Below, piece by piece: positions 1-11,729 of a stretch of DNA of 64,000 nucleotides. Origin of the DNA: Ulva prolifera. Taxonomy: Eukaryota > Chlorophyta > Ulvophyceae > Ulvales > Ulvaceae. Made by a program: the position numbers and the translations under genes. Positions within the stretch are counted from its first letter, which is position 1. The number at the start of each line of letters is the position of its first letter. The DNA is taken from assembly GCA_023078555.1 (NCBI GenBank), contig CM041204.1, positions 3,564,430 through 3,628,429 on the forward strand. Reading direction: 5' to 3'. The notes beneath the pieces were generated by a model. That model was given only the letters and a program-made list of their open reading frames with translations. It was not told the origin of the DNA and did no database searches.

Positions 1-689
1 TTGCTTCACCACCAGCTGTCGTATGTACAGCGATAATCCCTGCGGTATCCGCAATAGTATCTGCGGTGACCTCAGCTGGACGAGTATACAAGGATCCTTT
101 ATCGTTAGTCAATTACCTGGCATGCTTAAATGCTTCACACTTGCAGGCACCGTGTCTGTAGACACCAAGACAGGGACCATCCTTGTTGTGCCACTGATGA
201 CATGGGTGTATTTGTATGTATTCGATGTTGCTTTGCAACAGTAGGTGCACTAGTGAAGGACTGTGGTTATTGGCCACTATCCTACAGTGTAACGATACTT
301 CCATTCACCATCTAGCTGCGCATGCAAACAGATACCGCATTCAATGGCTGTGCAGTGCTGGGATGCAGTCCTATATTTGCTGAATGCTTGATTGATTTTG
401 ATGTTTAGCTAGCTGAGTGCTACTTGGAACCAGTCTCGGATGTTTGTAAATTTTTGCACTGACTGTGGCAGCATGGTTGAAGAGCGTGGTCGAGTCCATA
501 TACAGAACAATCAAATCCAGCTGGCATGCATACTAGACAGCGAGTACCACGTGGTTCATATATTATAATATACTCGAAAGACCGTTGGCCGCGATTCCAG
601 GACACAACCAGCAACAATTACTGTCAAGCACGGTCTGCCAAAGCCACTGGGCATACTTATTACAAAGACCTGCAGCAGCATGCGATCAA
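1..689. other. Left edge, no gene recognised
   Basis: Only short overlapping open frames are present and none shows a recognisable motif. The stretch could hold 3' exons of the minus-strand gene at 690-1879, because a possible GT donor follows the last exon I can support near 720. No terminal repeat is visible. Confidence 0.4.
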
Positions 690-1879
690 CGGCTGCGACT
701 GCGAGAGTGGGCCTGCACCGGTGTCTGTCTCCTAGTAAACAGCTGAACAGGTTGGCGCTGAGCCCCATAATCATCAAGGCCTGGCGTCCTAACTAGATTA
801 CTAAAAAATTCATAGAAACCCGGATCCACGACATCTTCGTGAGGTGGCTGCACAGGGCAGTTGCTGAGTTCTCTGTCCGGCCACAGTATCCCCCCTTCCG
901 TATGCAGCTCCCCTTCTTCTAGGTGCTGGCCCCAAGAGCATCCCATAAGCAACACCATCCTGCAAACACCTCAACATTATAGTCCTTTGTGGAGTTGGCA
1001 GTGCCACAGGATTAAGAAGGAGCATGACGGTGAAGCACACCCGTCGGGTCGATACGATCCGCGCAGAAGCAGACACCTCAAGGCGTGCGCCCCAGCCGCA
1101 TCCTCTTCCTCAAAGGCGCTGAGTGCCTCTTCCAGAAATCCATCCATCGTGCATAAATCTTCAAACATCCACCGTGGATGCTTCACCAGCACGCGGCACA
1201 GGAATTCATCAGGGGGGTCGTGCTCGGGTACTGCACTGGAGCCCTGTTGTCGTGTAGCCCCGATTCCCCCTTCCTGTCGCCGCAAAGGGTGGCGGTTCCG
1301 GAGAACGTGGAATTGTAGATGACTGGCGTCTACGCCCACGTAGACGCCAGTCATACGCCCTGACAATACCGGCAGGAACCTGCGGATCACATCCGTAGTC
1401 CGGATGACCCACTGATTGCAGGCAGCAACGTTCCCCGCAATGGCCCCAGGTGCCATCGCACGGAGGTCAATGAATAGATTGCATCTTGTATCCGCCATGG
1501 CCTCGAATATGTGCGGGGTGGGACGCCGATTGCGGGCAAGGTGCTGGATGGCTGAATGGACGGTGTACGCAACCGACGGGGTCATAATCACATTAGGGGC
1601 CTCGTGTGTGCGCCCTTGAGCCTCGCACTCGTCCACATCAATATCTTCCTGGACGTAGTACATCCCCCACCGTGCTCGGGCCTCTGGGGAGCTCAGCACT
1701 ACTGGCTCCTCCATGACCCAATCTCTGTTGGACCATCCTGGGAAAACATACTGTTCCCCTCCCTCGTCCACATAAATGGGAGCCTCTTGTATCAAGCGTG
1801 CTACATCGTACTCCCTATTGTACTGTTTGGACGGTACTTTCGAAATGGAGCCCATTGGTGTGAATGTATTAGCGTTCAC
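690..1879 (-). CDS. Transposon-borne gene of unknown function, two exons
   Basis: I do not recognise this protein. The minus-strand frame opens with MNANTFTPMGS near 1879 and stays open for about 267 codons. A donor (TTGAG|GTGTC) at about 1077 and an acceptor (TTTGCAG) at about 960 join it in frame, across an intron of about 117 bp, to a second exon reading GELHTEGGILWPDRELSNCP, which runs to about 690. Both exons are rich in acidic and aromatic residues and look coding, and the competing frames are poorer. I see no transposase, Ulp1 or OTU protease motifs, although CACTA elements often carry such extra genes. It lies downstream of the transposase on the same strand, separated from it by a tandem repeat. 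The start could be the first Met or the Met at residue 9. A 16-bp perfect hairpin sits inside exon 1. The 3' end is uncertain. Confidence 0.5.
1319..1354. repeat. Perfect 16-bp inverted repeat, 4-base loop
   Basis: Arms ATGACTGGCGTCTACG and CGTAGACGCCAGTCAT flank the loop CCCA. It lies within the coding frame of the unknown gene at 690-1879, where it encodes MTGVYVGVDASH. The arms match over all 16 bases. Confidence 0.9.
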
Positions 1880-2214
1880 TGGAAACTAGCTAGCGATCAG
1901 CCTGTCGAATACGTCAAGTCGCCGTCAAATCTGGCTACCTCTGGCACATCCGCGCGTCAGGTACGATGTTACTGTAATTGTGTTACTGCCTCGTTGGAGT
2001 GTCCGGAAATAAAGCCTACGTCGTGCTGCATTGCGCGACGTGCGTAGCACAACCCAGTAATGAGCCCAATACCTCCAACGCGTCCTAGCACTGGGTGAAC
2101 CTATAACATGTTCGCTCGACCAAGAGTCGTACTTCATAAGTCCACACACATATCGCAGATTACACGTGCTCGTTCATCTGGTGTCACTACTCCATGTACC
2201 ACTCGGTGCCAGAA
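1880..2214. other. Spacer inside transposon, nothing recognised
   Basis: This is 335 bp between the unknown minus-strand gene and the 344-bp tandem array. It may contain the 5' leader of the minus-strand gene. I see no motif or ORF that I can support. Confidence 0.4.
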
Positions 2215-3344
2215 TTAGTGCACAACTGCAGCAGTATCTCCCGAGCAGCCCCCTTGCTGCACGACCCCCAATTCAAGCACAAATGCATCACACATGAAAT
2301 ATGTACAAGAATGGCTCGTTTGTGGGCCACTCCAAAATCATTCGTGTCGCCACTCTCGGGAGGCTGCAGCCTCCCATTATTTGGTCCAGACACAAGCTGC
2401 CAGAGCTGGTGTCTGCAAATGCATCGAGCCGTGAACCTTGGCTAGGAATGCAGTGGATATGTTTGGCAGTCGAGTGGTGAAAGAATTAATATGATAGCTT
2501 GAGAGTCCTGTCAGGATTGCACTGTTGCACGAGTGTGCGTGTTTGGCAAAATGCTGGCACAATCCACAACTGCAGCAGTCTCTCCCGAGCAGCCCCCTTG
2601 CTGCACGACCCGGGACTCAAGCACAGATGCATCACACTTCGAATGGGTACAAAAATGGGCGGTTTGTGGGCCACCCAAAAATTTTGATGTCTGCTCTCCC
2701 GGGAGGGCTGCAGCCTCCCATTATTTGGTCCAGACACAAGCTGCCAGAGCTGGTGTCTGCAAATGCATCGAGCCGTGAACCTTGGCTAGGAATGCAGTGG
2801 ATATGTTTGGCAGTCGAGTGGTGAAAGAATTAATATGATAGCTTGAGAGTCCTGTCAGGATTGCACTGTTGCACGAGTGTGCGTGTTTGGCAAAATGCTG
2901 GCACAATCCACAACGGTAGCAGTCTCTCCCGAGCAGCCCCCTTGCTGCACGACCCGGGACTCAAGCACAGATGCATCACCCTTCGAATGGGTACAAAAAT
3001 GGGCGGTTTGTGGGCCACCCAAAAATTTTGATGTCTGCTCTCCCGGGAGGGCTGCAGCCTCCCATTATTTGGTCCAGACACAAGCTGCCAGAGCTGGTGT
3101 CTGCAAATGCATCGAGCCGTGAACCTTGGCTAGGAATGCAGCGCACATGTTTGTCAGTCGAGTGGTGAAAGAATTAATATGATAGCTTGAGAGTCCTGTC
3201 AGGATTGCACTGTTGCACGAGTGTGCGTGTTTGGCAAAATGCTGGCACAATCCACAACTGCAGCAGTCTCTCCCGAGTAGCCCTCTTGCTGCACGACCCG
3301 GGACTCAAGCACAGATGCATCACACTTCGAATGTGTACATTACC
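2215..3344. repeat. Tandem repeat, 344-bp period, about 3.3 copies
   Basis: The marker CACAACTGCAGCAG (with small changes) recurs at 2221, 2565, 2909 and 3253, exactly 344 bp apart each time. Copies 2 and 3 are nearly identical. Copy 1 is the most diverged (for example CCCCCAATTC against CCCGGGACTC). Copy 4 stops near 3344 and leads into the 3' end of the transposase gene. Several short ORFs in it recur with the repeat and are not genes. Confidence 0.95.
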
Positions 3345-3383
3345 AGACCTGATTCTCGGCACAAAGCAACAGCCACCCTGCAC

Positions 3384-6300
3384 CTATCGCTTTACACCGG
3401 CATACCTACTTGACAGTTTTGCAGAAACACAAAAGAACCTTGTGTCATTTCTCTCGCGTGTCGGTACTGCCTGCGAGTCGATTGACCTAAGATCTAGCAC
3501 AAACACCCCCTCAAACCGGGTGCCAGGTTTGGAGGGGTCCAACTTGTCAACTTTCACAAATTCGTGCAGCCGGCAAATACCCGGGTCTGCAGGCCGAACT
3601 CCCGGACCATGCTGGTCCACACTTGTGTACAGGTTAGCCACCCCCAGCCGCAAATCAGCTGGGTGCTGCCGATCGCAGCCCGGACGATATGCCCCCTCCG
3701 GCAGCATACTACTCATGAAAGTTGCACGCACAAAGTACAAAAACTGCCCTACATACACCTTCATTTCGGTGCGCCCGTCTGCATAAGCTACACTATATCG
3801 GATCAGGAACCACTGATTGTTCTTCCTGGTCTGCGTTTTGCACTGCACACTGCTCATTGTATCCCCGATTGGAAGGTCAGCCCGGGTGAACTTCTGCAAC
3901 TCCACCTGAACTCCAGCCTTGCCCGCACCAAGGGGGCCTTCCAACCCCAGTTCATGCAGAATGAGGCCCTCTCTTTCAGCAGCATCGGCGTCTTTGAACA
4001 CTGGCCACCCGTCCTGTAGGAGGGTCGTGTCTTCAAAGAGGAGCAGAGGCAATCCCTTCATCAGATGAGCATCCCCAGAAGCACCCGGGGTGGGGCTCCA
4101 CAGCACCTCTCCCTTTTCCCCGGCATCTACCTTCTTGGGTGCTCCCAGTAGCAGCGCCTGGTCTGGGAGGGGCATGTCACGGGAACACTGGCGACGTCTC
4201 TTGACGGCCCGCAGCGCTTCAGCTAAAGACACACACTGACACCCGTCTGGAGTCAACTTCACCCGGCGGCATGCTAGGGTCAGTAGCCAATCGTGCACAA
4301 ACAGCAGTTCAGGGTAGGCGGTACTGCGGTACTTCACCATTCGCTTTACGAGCTGAACCATGCGTTCCACCCAGAACTCTGACCACGTATAGCCAGGCCC
4401 ACATGCCCGAACCTGGTCTGCCAGGTGCATGGCAGCAAGATGCAGCTTGTATGTCGTCAAAAATCTGCCCCCGTACGCCTGCATTCTCGAACATGTTGGC
4501 AAATTGCTGTAGAGACGGCCGCGGCTGTCACACAAGCTTACCAAGTCTGCAATACGCATACGCAGCTGTTGCCACAGCAGCCGTCTGTTTGCCCAAGCAA
4601 GTACAACTGCAGCGTGCGGACCTTCTCTACAATTCTCCCATACTCCAACAGATCTTTCTGTGCCTGCAATATTCGCTCTTCGGTGTGTTGCCCATCGTGC
4701 CACTTCATGAAATAAAGGACCGAGGACCGCAGCAGTGTCCACTGCTCGTCGAAAGCCTTCTTCAGCCCGAGATGCTCTCGTTTCCACGGTAGGTCGTGGA
4801 GCAGGAACATGGAGAATGTCTCTGTGAATGCCAGCCATTCCTCCATCATCCACAGTCCTCTGTACCTGCACCAGCAGCAAGCAGTAGAGTTCATTGACAC
4901 ACTGTGGGGCACGCTGTGCAACAGCAACGATTGCTGCACAGAAGCTGCATGTCGAGACCCCGACAGAGTTGGCTGGAGACCCACCGAATCAAGTCGGTGT
5001 ACGGCTTGCCAAACAACTCTGTCACCAGAATTTCAGATCCCTTTTTTGAGATGTGTTGCCGGATGTAAGTCGGGAGAACATGTCCTCCAGAAGACACCTG
5101 CCTCAGCCACATGCGCCAGAAATCCTTGAGGATGCCCAGCAAGAAGATGTGCGCAATCCCGTATCGAAAGAAATGACACGGGCTGCACACTTAAGATTAA
5201 GCAGTCAGTATACTGCACGACCTTGCAGGAAACAGGTACAGATTCTGGAAGACAGTCCGGACAGCAAGAGTCATACTTCACGTACGAGAGGCTCTGGAAC
5301 ATCGGTTCTTTACGAGCTCCGAGCTCCTTCTGCATCTGGTTGGCCCAGTCCTCCCGCTGGGTCTGATCCTTCTTTTCGACTGCTTCCAGTGATGGGTGCA
5401 GCACCTGGTCTTGATAGAGTTTTGCCTTTCTACCGCGCATCTTGATTTCAAGGTCGCTTAGCTTCAGCACATTGTCTGTCAGCCAGGTACTTGAGGCGAC
5501 ATCGATGGGATCAGTGAAGGCAGTCCTCGCAAGGTAACGCCCATCATCCTTCTGGAGGTAACCTAGTGGTACGCGAGGATGGTCCCCAGAGTTGTCAACA
5601 GCAGCCAATTCATGTGGATGCAACGTCTGACCTGCCATTGGTGCACACTGGCCGGCTGCGGCATAACATGGGACCCTCTGTACCATTCCAGCATCAAACC
5701 CCAGCCACCTGCATACATACGGCAGCTGTATCTGCAGATACACCAGGTGGGGTTTCAAGTGTAGCCCCGGCACGCGCCTGGATCTGGAATATCCGCCTTC
5801 CAGTCTACACAGCAACGTACCGGACAGTGTTGGCTTCGTGGTTGTGGGCCCCCGACATCGCACACGCAAAGCAGGCATTCGGCCCGGTATGATGCAAGCC
5901 GCCTGTTAACTTGGTCATGAACGGGATGTCTCCCTGTGCACACACAAGAACCGGCCACACTTTCAGCAGCTGTGGCCCGCCAACATCGACCAGGAGAGGT
6001 GTGGAACCTGGTCGGCCTGTAGGTTGATTCAGTGTGAGAGACTGATCAACAGGAGTGGAATGTCGTTGAAGTCAGTAGGCATGTACAGCAACACCACACC
6101 TGGATCATGTTTTTCAAAGAATTCTATGATGGGGGCCATGACATCATGGTAAGACCCAGGCTCTGTTGGTCCTTGGACGATGCACACCGGGGACCATGTT
6201 ATATTCTTGGCTTGCAAACCCTCTGGTGCATCAGTCAACTTCAGCCCACAAGCCAACGTACCGTACACTTTGTTGGTGTAGATCTGGACACCATCCCCCC

Positions 6301-7859
6301 CTGCAGGAACCGGTGGCATTGTCACACTTTTGCTAGAGCTAGACATCAATTGCAACTATAGCTACATGCCGTATTACTGGCCAGGTCAGGTGCACCGTAC
6401 CCACTGAAAACGGAATCACAATTTCATTCTCCTCAACGGAGGGGTTGCTGAGCTTGTGGCCTATAGCGGCGTCCACGTGCTGTCCGGCGGGGCTGCTCAA
6501 AAAAGATGCAGGGTCTTGGTAGGCCTGTTTTCGCTGCTCACGGTATGCATCGAGGTCTTCCAATACTGGATCCAGAAGGTCCAGTACCGTTGCCCGTACA
6601 TCAAAGTAGTAAATATTCCGCTTGGGGAACACCCCACCAGTTTCAGAAACGTCAAAACGCCGGTTGCCACATCCTTCAGCAGCACACACTGCATCTGCGT
6701 TCCCGGGATACTGAGCCGGATCAAGTGGTGGAAACACAGTCCAACACTTGTCACATATGTGCTTAGTACATGTGGTACTTGATTCCACGTCCAATACCGC
6801 CTTCACCATGTGATATGATGCTGGGTACAAATTGTCAGGCGGCAGGATCAGGTGGTGCATCATCGCACAGTACTGATCAATAACTGTGTCTGTGACCCTG
6901 TGATCGTTCTTCATCGTCGCCAACCAGTAACAGGCCTGCACAACGGTGACGGCGTGCCCCGGTGTGATGGGATCCCCTCGGTGGGCACACAACCATGCTC
7001 CGGTCCCCTTTTTAGGCGGTCGACAACCCTGTTGTGCAGCATGGACTTCCAGCAACCGCCGTTGCGCCGGAGCCAGATGGACACCGATGGGCCTAGGTGC
7101 ATACACACCCTGTTCGGCTGCGGCCTCAGCGAGCACTTGACCCGGTAGTGGGCCACGATCGCCATCTGGCCGAGGGGCGATGTCATCCTCGTCTTCCTCA
7201 TCCAGGTCCTCTAGTCCGCCTCGGGCTCTCCAGTCATCATCTCTGATCAACTCCTGCAACAACACAGTCGTAGCGACATGCGTCCATGCCCACTCGGTCA
7301 TGCATATGCACCGGTGTTAGAGAGGTGCCTCTCTGATGTACTGCTCTCGCATGGACTTGTGCCACTCAGCTGCGGGATCGGGGTGTCACACCTCATAGGC
7401 AGCATTGAAGGCAGTCGCCCTTGCCATAGCGATTAAATCGGCCTCTTCAGCTGTGTAATACACAGGTGCATCTGCCTCAGTGCCTAGCGCCCAATCTTCC
7501 GTGCATTCTGGCATGCTGTACGTGTATGCCTCTGGTGAGCCGGAGCCAGCTGCAGCAGCAGGCTCGTCTTGCAGAGATGCCCCCAAGGGCAGCCTCGTGT
7601 CGCAGCCGGCAAATGGACCGCCTACGTCGGTGTCAGTATGCTGGGCCACACCCGGGGCAGCTGGGCACTCGTGCCGCGTTGCATGAGCTCTGCTAGAGGG
7701 CGCGAAAGGAGTGTGACAGTGCTTGCATCTGTACCTCTCAGCACCATTTGCGTCAGGGTCACTGTAAATACCTTTCTGCGCAAGACTGAACTCCATGTCA
7801 GCCTTTGTCCTCCTAACACGTTTCGCCATGGGCTCCGTCGCTACGTGATGGGCCTGCAT
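3384..7859 (-). CDS. Tnp2-type (CACTA/EnSpm) transposase, intron-split
   Basis: This is the transposase that would cut and move the element. Reading leftward, exon 1 (7859-7387) has a basic KRVRRTK stretch and a C2H2 finger (C45, C48, H59, H63). An exon from about 7255 to 6405 has an acidic run (DLDEEDEDD) and a C-x2-C...C-x4-C ribbon. A block near 6290-6070 has DGVQIYTNKVYG and VQGPTEPGSYHD. A block near 5945-5830 has GDIPFMTKLTGG then CFACAMSG. Later blocks have AHIFLLGILKDFW (about 5160), EEWLAFTETFSMFLL (about 4830) and YTWSEFWVERMVQLVK (about 4370). This order is typical of Transposase_21/Tnp2 proteins. Likely splice sites include a donor GAG|GTGTGA at 7386 and an acceptor TTGTTGCAG near 7255. 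I did not assign the DDE residues. A frame step near 5945 is either an unseen intron or a one-base lesion. The start could be Met1 or Met11. Confidence 0.85.
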
Positions 7860-8231
7860 ACTTGAACGGTTGCGGATGCAGGTGGTGTGAGCGGCGATTA
7901 ATCGTAAAACGCAATTATACTGGCTCCACTGTGCTCCATATCAAACGCTTCCAATCACCAAGAGGCTAATTATAATATCATCTCTCTCACCCGATCCGTG
8001 ATTCGCACGACAGAGCACTCGCCTTGCATCTTTGGCCCACAGTCCAGCGACTTCATCAAAGCTGGTCGTGGCGACTAGAGGCTTCAGTCACTAGTCGCCA
8101 CAAACACGGTCCCGCATTCGAACCGTCAGCTACGTTCACTGATCCCGCAGGTACACATTACCACCGATCAACTGCCACCGCTCACTGTCCCACAACCCAG
8201 TTCAAGGAAACTTTTCATCGGCGTAGGTATC
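7860..8231. promoter_or_regulatory. Divergent intergenic promoter region of the transposon
   Basis: This is 372 bp between the starts of the minus-strand transposase and the plus-strand accessory gene, so it should hold promoters for both. AT-rich patches (near 7910 and 7970) contrast with the GC-rich surroundings. It contains an 11-bp perfect inverted repeat at 8068-8101. The promoter assignment rests on gene orientation; no specific promoter element was identified. Confidence 0.55.
8068..8101. repeat. 11-bp perfect inverted repeat in the divergent promoter
   Basis: The arms are GTGGCGACTAG (8068-8078) and CTAGTCGCCAC (8091-8101), separated by 12 bases. The GACTA/TAGTC core also appears at the right tip of the element (TAGTC at 14681-14685), so this may be a binding site for a transposon protein. 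That link is an inference. Confidence 0.85.
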
Positions 8232-10840
8232 ATGGCAAATGTGCTTTTGAAATGCAACAATGTTGACGGCAAATCGCAGCAGGTTTTCAGCAAGTGTCAT
8301 ACCAAACCGCGCGACCAAAATTCGTTCATGCTCACGTTGCTAGTGAATTGTGGCATCACTGTATCCCACGACACCGATGGGTCCGAATGGAAACGGCACA
8401 AGTTCAGAGTGACGCCCACGGGATCAAAGTCTACAGGCGCGACCGGAGCCATTTACACAGGCGCTGATTTATTGGAGTTGTTGTGTGACACTGTAGCATT
8501 ACCCGAGGGAGCCGCACCCGTAACGCCAGAGCTGCCTGGCAAGGTCTGGGCGGTTTCGAGTTTGACGGGGCCACCTCCGGCTGCAACGAGCACGTTCGAT
8601 CATGGCGGCAGTCGGTCATGCGTCAGCGACGGTACGACTGCAAGGAACGTGGACTCCAAAGTTGCTAAACTGAAGGGTGGTATCTTCATGTGCGCGAAGA
8701 TCCGGGAGACATTGAAAGCACTACCCGAGGGGTATAACAAGAGCGCCAAGGCGAAAAAGGTACTTGACGACACGATTACGCCAGACGGCTGCTGGCTTCA
8801 GGTGACGCCCGTTGAAGGAATGGTAGAGTTTGCAAAAGAGGTGCGCACACCCACCCCGATTGCAAGTGCATGTGGTCGATATATCCTATATAGGAAGTGC
8901 ATGTGCTAAGTTGTCTGCTATACTGACATAGGCAATGGAGAATGGGGAGACAGACAAAGAGAAGGAGGCCGGACGCAAAATTCATAATCTGACACAGGCG
9001 TGGGAACAGATGATGATGGGGTATACAAAGCTTGTTGGTAGCAGGTACTGTTGCCCTCACTGTGACCGGAACCTGCTTCCTCCGGATGGTTCAACACAAT
9101 GCACTGTGCAGGACTGCGGTCAACGGACGCATGGGCAATAACAATGTCAACATCCGCAAATTCGCAGCAGCACTGCGAGCTAATCCCGCGGCAACACACG
9201 AGGCAAAAGGACCAGGGAAATCCTTAATGGAACTTTCCATGCAGTTTGACAGAAAGCTGGCACGTGCTCTAGAGCCTGTTCAATTGGATTGTGCGAATGG
9301 GTCATGTGCTGATATTGATGGGATGCGTGCGTTACAGGTCAGGCACGATGGTGGTACAGCCGCAGTGGCTGGCCATGTACAGAAGACAAGGCTGGAGTGG
9401 GCCTTTGATGACGGCCACTATCCTCCGTGGCAGCCTGATGAACCTAAGTACAAGTTCGAGCCCAAATGGGAGATCACTGCTAAGGATAGCAATGTGTCCA
9501 ACCTCGAGAGAACAGGTCAGACACCAGAGAAAGATCATCTTGAACCTGACCCCATCGCCCGAGCCATCCCCCTGCAGCTTCCCCCGGGTGTAGCTGGCAA
9601 CCTGAAGCAGGTACGATGGTGTCAAGTGCAGGCAATCGCTTATGCAAATGGCATCATCGAAGTCTGTGTACTAGCAGCCAAATTGAGACTATGAGATGCT
9701 GCTCGCAGTTGTTGGCAGCCCAATATCTGATAGCTTGTACATGTTCAGGTCATGCACGGCAACAAGAGATGTATCGCCACGGAGAGGAACATACCAGAGA
9801 GGCTGAGATACATGGGATTGACCCCAGAGACGGCCAACCTGAGATACTTACCACCTCCTGAGGTCGGCAGGAAGAGACCAGAACCCGACCCGGTTGCTGG
9901 CGTCGGTGCATCTACGGAATGGCGCCCTCCTAGCAAATTGGCCTCCGAGTTTGATGTGGGCACTCACGGCGAGGGGGGTCACAGCGCCGTTTCAGAGGTA
10001 ACATGCTCTCGACTTCTAATACCTGCACAGGCACGGGGTGCCAGCATGTCATGGGCGGTACGATTGTACTGCCTGCCCCGTTCAAGAACTGATTGTGTCT
10101 GCTAATAGCAGGTCATGCAAGTCACTGGTCATGGACATCAGACCCCGTATGTCTCCCCTGCAATGTTCTGTGCACAGTTGCCGACCCAGGCAGCGGAGAA
10201 AGACCAGACACACAACGCATTAGTGGTGCCATCCGTGGCCGCTGACAGTGCAGCTGTGGATGATATGTTGGCGATGATAGGCATCGACGATGTAGACCTG
10301 ATGGGCCTACCTTTGAGCGACAAGGAGGCAAATGGAGATGGGACACTTCCTTCCCCTGATGGCCAGGTGCGGTCAGATCTCCACTAGACTGCTATGTGCA
10401 TGTATGCACCAACTCAGCATTGCCTAATACTCAGTTATCTGCACCGCACACAGCTTGTCCAACCCATACTCAGCCTGCACAGCTGCAGATCAGCTCCACA
10501 AGCCACCCCGTCGTTGACCGTAAGGAATTCCTGAAGAGTGAAATGGCTCGCCTGGCCAAGGAACTGACATCAATTCAGAGCAAGATCGACGAGCAAGAAG
10601 CAGTGATTGAAGAATGCAAGCAGGGCTGTGCTGGCAAGCGCAACAATGTCAAGCCCAAAATGCGGACCGCACAGGACACAGTCGGGAAACTGAAGGTGTG
10701 GCTCAGCCTACGTTTGCAATGTGTTCTTCAGATCAAAATGATTATAGGGGATAATAAGCCGTGTGGCGGAGCTGCAGGAAACCAAGATGGAACTAATGGA
10801 GCAAAGGATGGCCTACTGTGAGGAGCACCAGAACATCTAG
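8232..10840 (+). CDS. Transposon accessory protein with zinc ribbon and C-terminal coiled coil (TnpA-like role inferred)
   Basis: A spliced model reads through in frame: exons 8232-8840, 8932-9118, 9168-9610, 9749-9997, 10031-10057, 10112-10366, 10435-10697 and 10759-10840. Together they encode about 704 residues. All introns are GT-AG and short (about 33-138 bp; the shortest is 9998-10030). Exon 2 has a putative zinc ribbon, YCCPHCDRNLL...TVQDC. The last two exons form a coiled coil (EFLKSEMARLAKELTSIQSK, then VAELQETKMELMEQRM). The gene is divergent from the transposase across a 372-bp gap. In En/Spm the second protein, TnpA, binds subterminal motifs and dimerises; a DNA-binding plus coiled-coil protein here fits that role by analogy, but I see no sequence-level match. 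The second intron is the least certain; skipping it gives a frame break at 9119-9167. Confidence 0.6.
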
Positions 10841-11034
10841 CTATACGGCCTCAATGGGATAATTGAAGTGTGCTGCCGAGCTGGCGGGGCCTTTACCTGT
10901 TTCCGGGAGATACTGCAAAGGAGAAGGTACACTCCAGCACTGGTTGCTGGGATCACGAGGCAGAGGGTGATGGTGCACGAATGGCGGCATTTTTCCTTAT
11001 TATCTTTATTGACGCCAACTGCACCGCCTGAGCC

Positions 11035-11283
11035 ATGGCTCAGCCGGCGTTGGCCAGCGGTAGCTGCTACGTGTACAGCCTACCTGTGGCTGCTTCGGTA
11101 TTTCAGCAATTTCCAGTGCGACGGCACGGACACGAGGGCCAGATGGGCATGATAGTATCGACAATAACTATTTCCCGGACAATAGGAGATGATGTAACGC
11201 AGATGCAGCCTATACACAGGCCACATGACCGGGTATCTGCCATCGTATGTCGTGTGCACCAACTGTACATCATCGTGGTATAA
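11035..11283 (+). CDS. Possible 5' exon of the second accessory gene
   Basis: An ATG at 11035 opens MAQPALASGSCYVYSLPVAA and stays open to 11283. A donor (GATGAT|GTAACG) at 11194 would end a 53-codon exon. A second frame over 11220-11310 (YVVCTNCTSSWYNSTRSLRR) also looks coding, so the exon structure between here and 11730 is unresolved. It could be a separate small gene or the N-terminus of the gene at 11730. Confidence 0.35.
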   Translation: MAQPALASGSCYVYSLPVAASVFQQFPVRRHGHEGQMGMIVSTITISRTIGDDVTQMQPIHRPHDRVSAIVCRVHQLYIIVV

Positions 11284-11716
11284 CAGCACTCGTAGCTTAC
11301 GCCGACGAGTACATCATTGGTGAAACAGTGTCAGTAATGTGCCGATTTTTAAGGACGTGAACACGCCACGCGAGGAATGTTCACGACGAGCGCATCTTGC
11401 CGGTTCACGTGCACTGCATGATGCAGGCCGAGGTGCACATCACCTAGGTACTCGTGAATATTTCACACGATTGCATGGACAGCTCGCGCACTCGTCGCAC
11501 AGAAGTGTACATTCTCTACAATCGCAGCGCGTCGGCCGTGCAACACTACCCTTCACATCCCTGTCAGACAGCACGTTAGGTGTACAGCACTCGGCCACTC
11601 CTGCGTCGATCGCCATACAGTTCATACACATCTGGACACTGTTTGTCTACTGTTCAGCCGGAAATGGGTCACTGATAATGTACAGCATCGCCTACCCACC
11701 ATCCTTGTAGTGCAAC
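11284..11716 (+). other. Unresolved stretch between accessory exons
   Basis: A short frame at about 11292-11350 (VAYADEYIIGETVSVMC) looks coding but is open for only about 20 codons. The rest is probably intron or intergenic. I saw no promoter or terminator that I could support. Confidence 0.3.
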
Positions 11717-11729
11717 AGCATCGACAGCC

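Noticed and set aside
2215-3344. CRISPR-like array
   Set aside because: The unit is 344 bp of continuous repeat without unique spacers, in a eukaryotic transposon.
2194-3383. Series of 60-80 codon frames repeating every 344 bp
   Set aside because: They repeat only because the DNA repeats; several frames on both strands are equally open and none has a motif.
8090-8160. Possible tRNA from ATTCGAACC-like sequence
   Set aside because: Flanking bases do not form the T-arm or acceptor stem of a tRNA on either strand.
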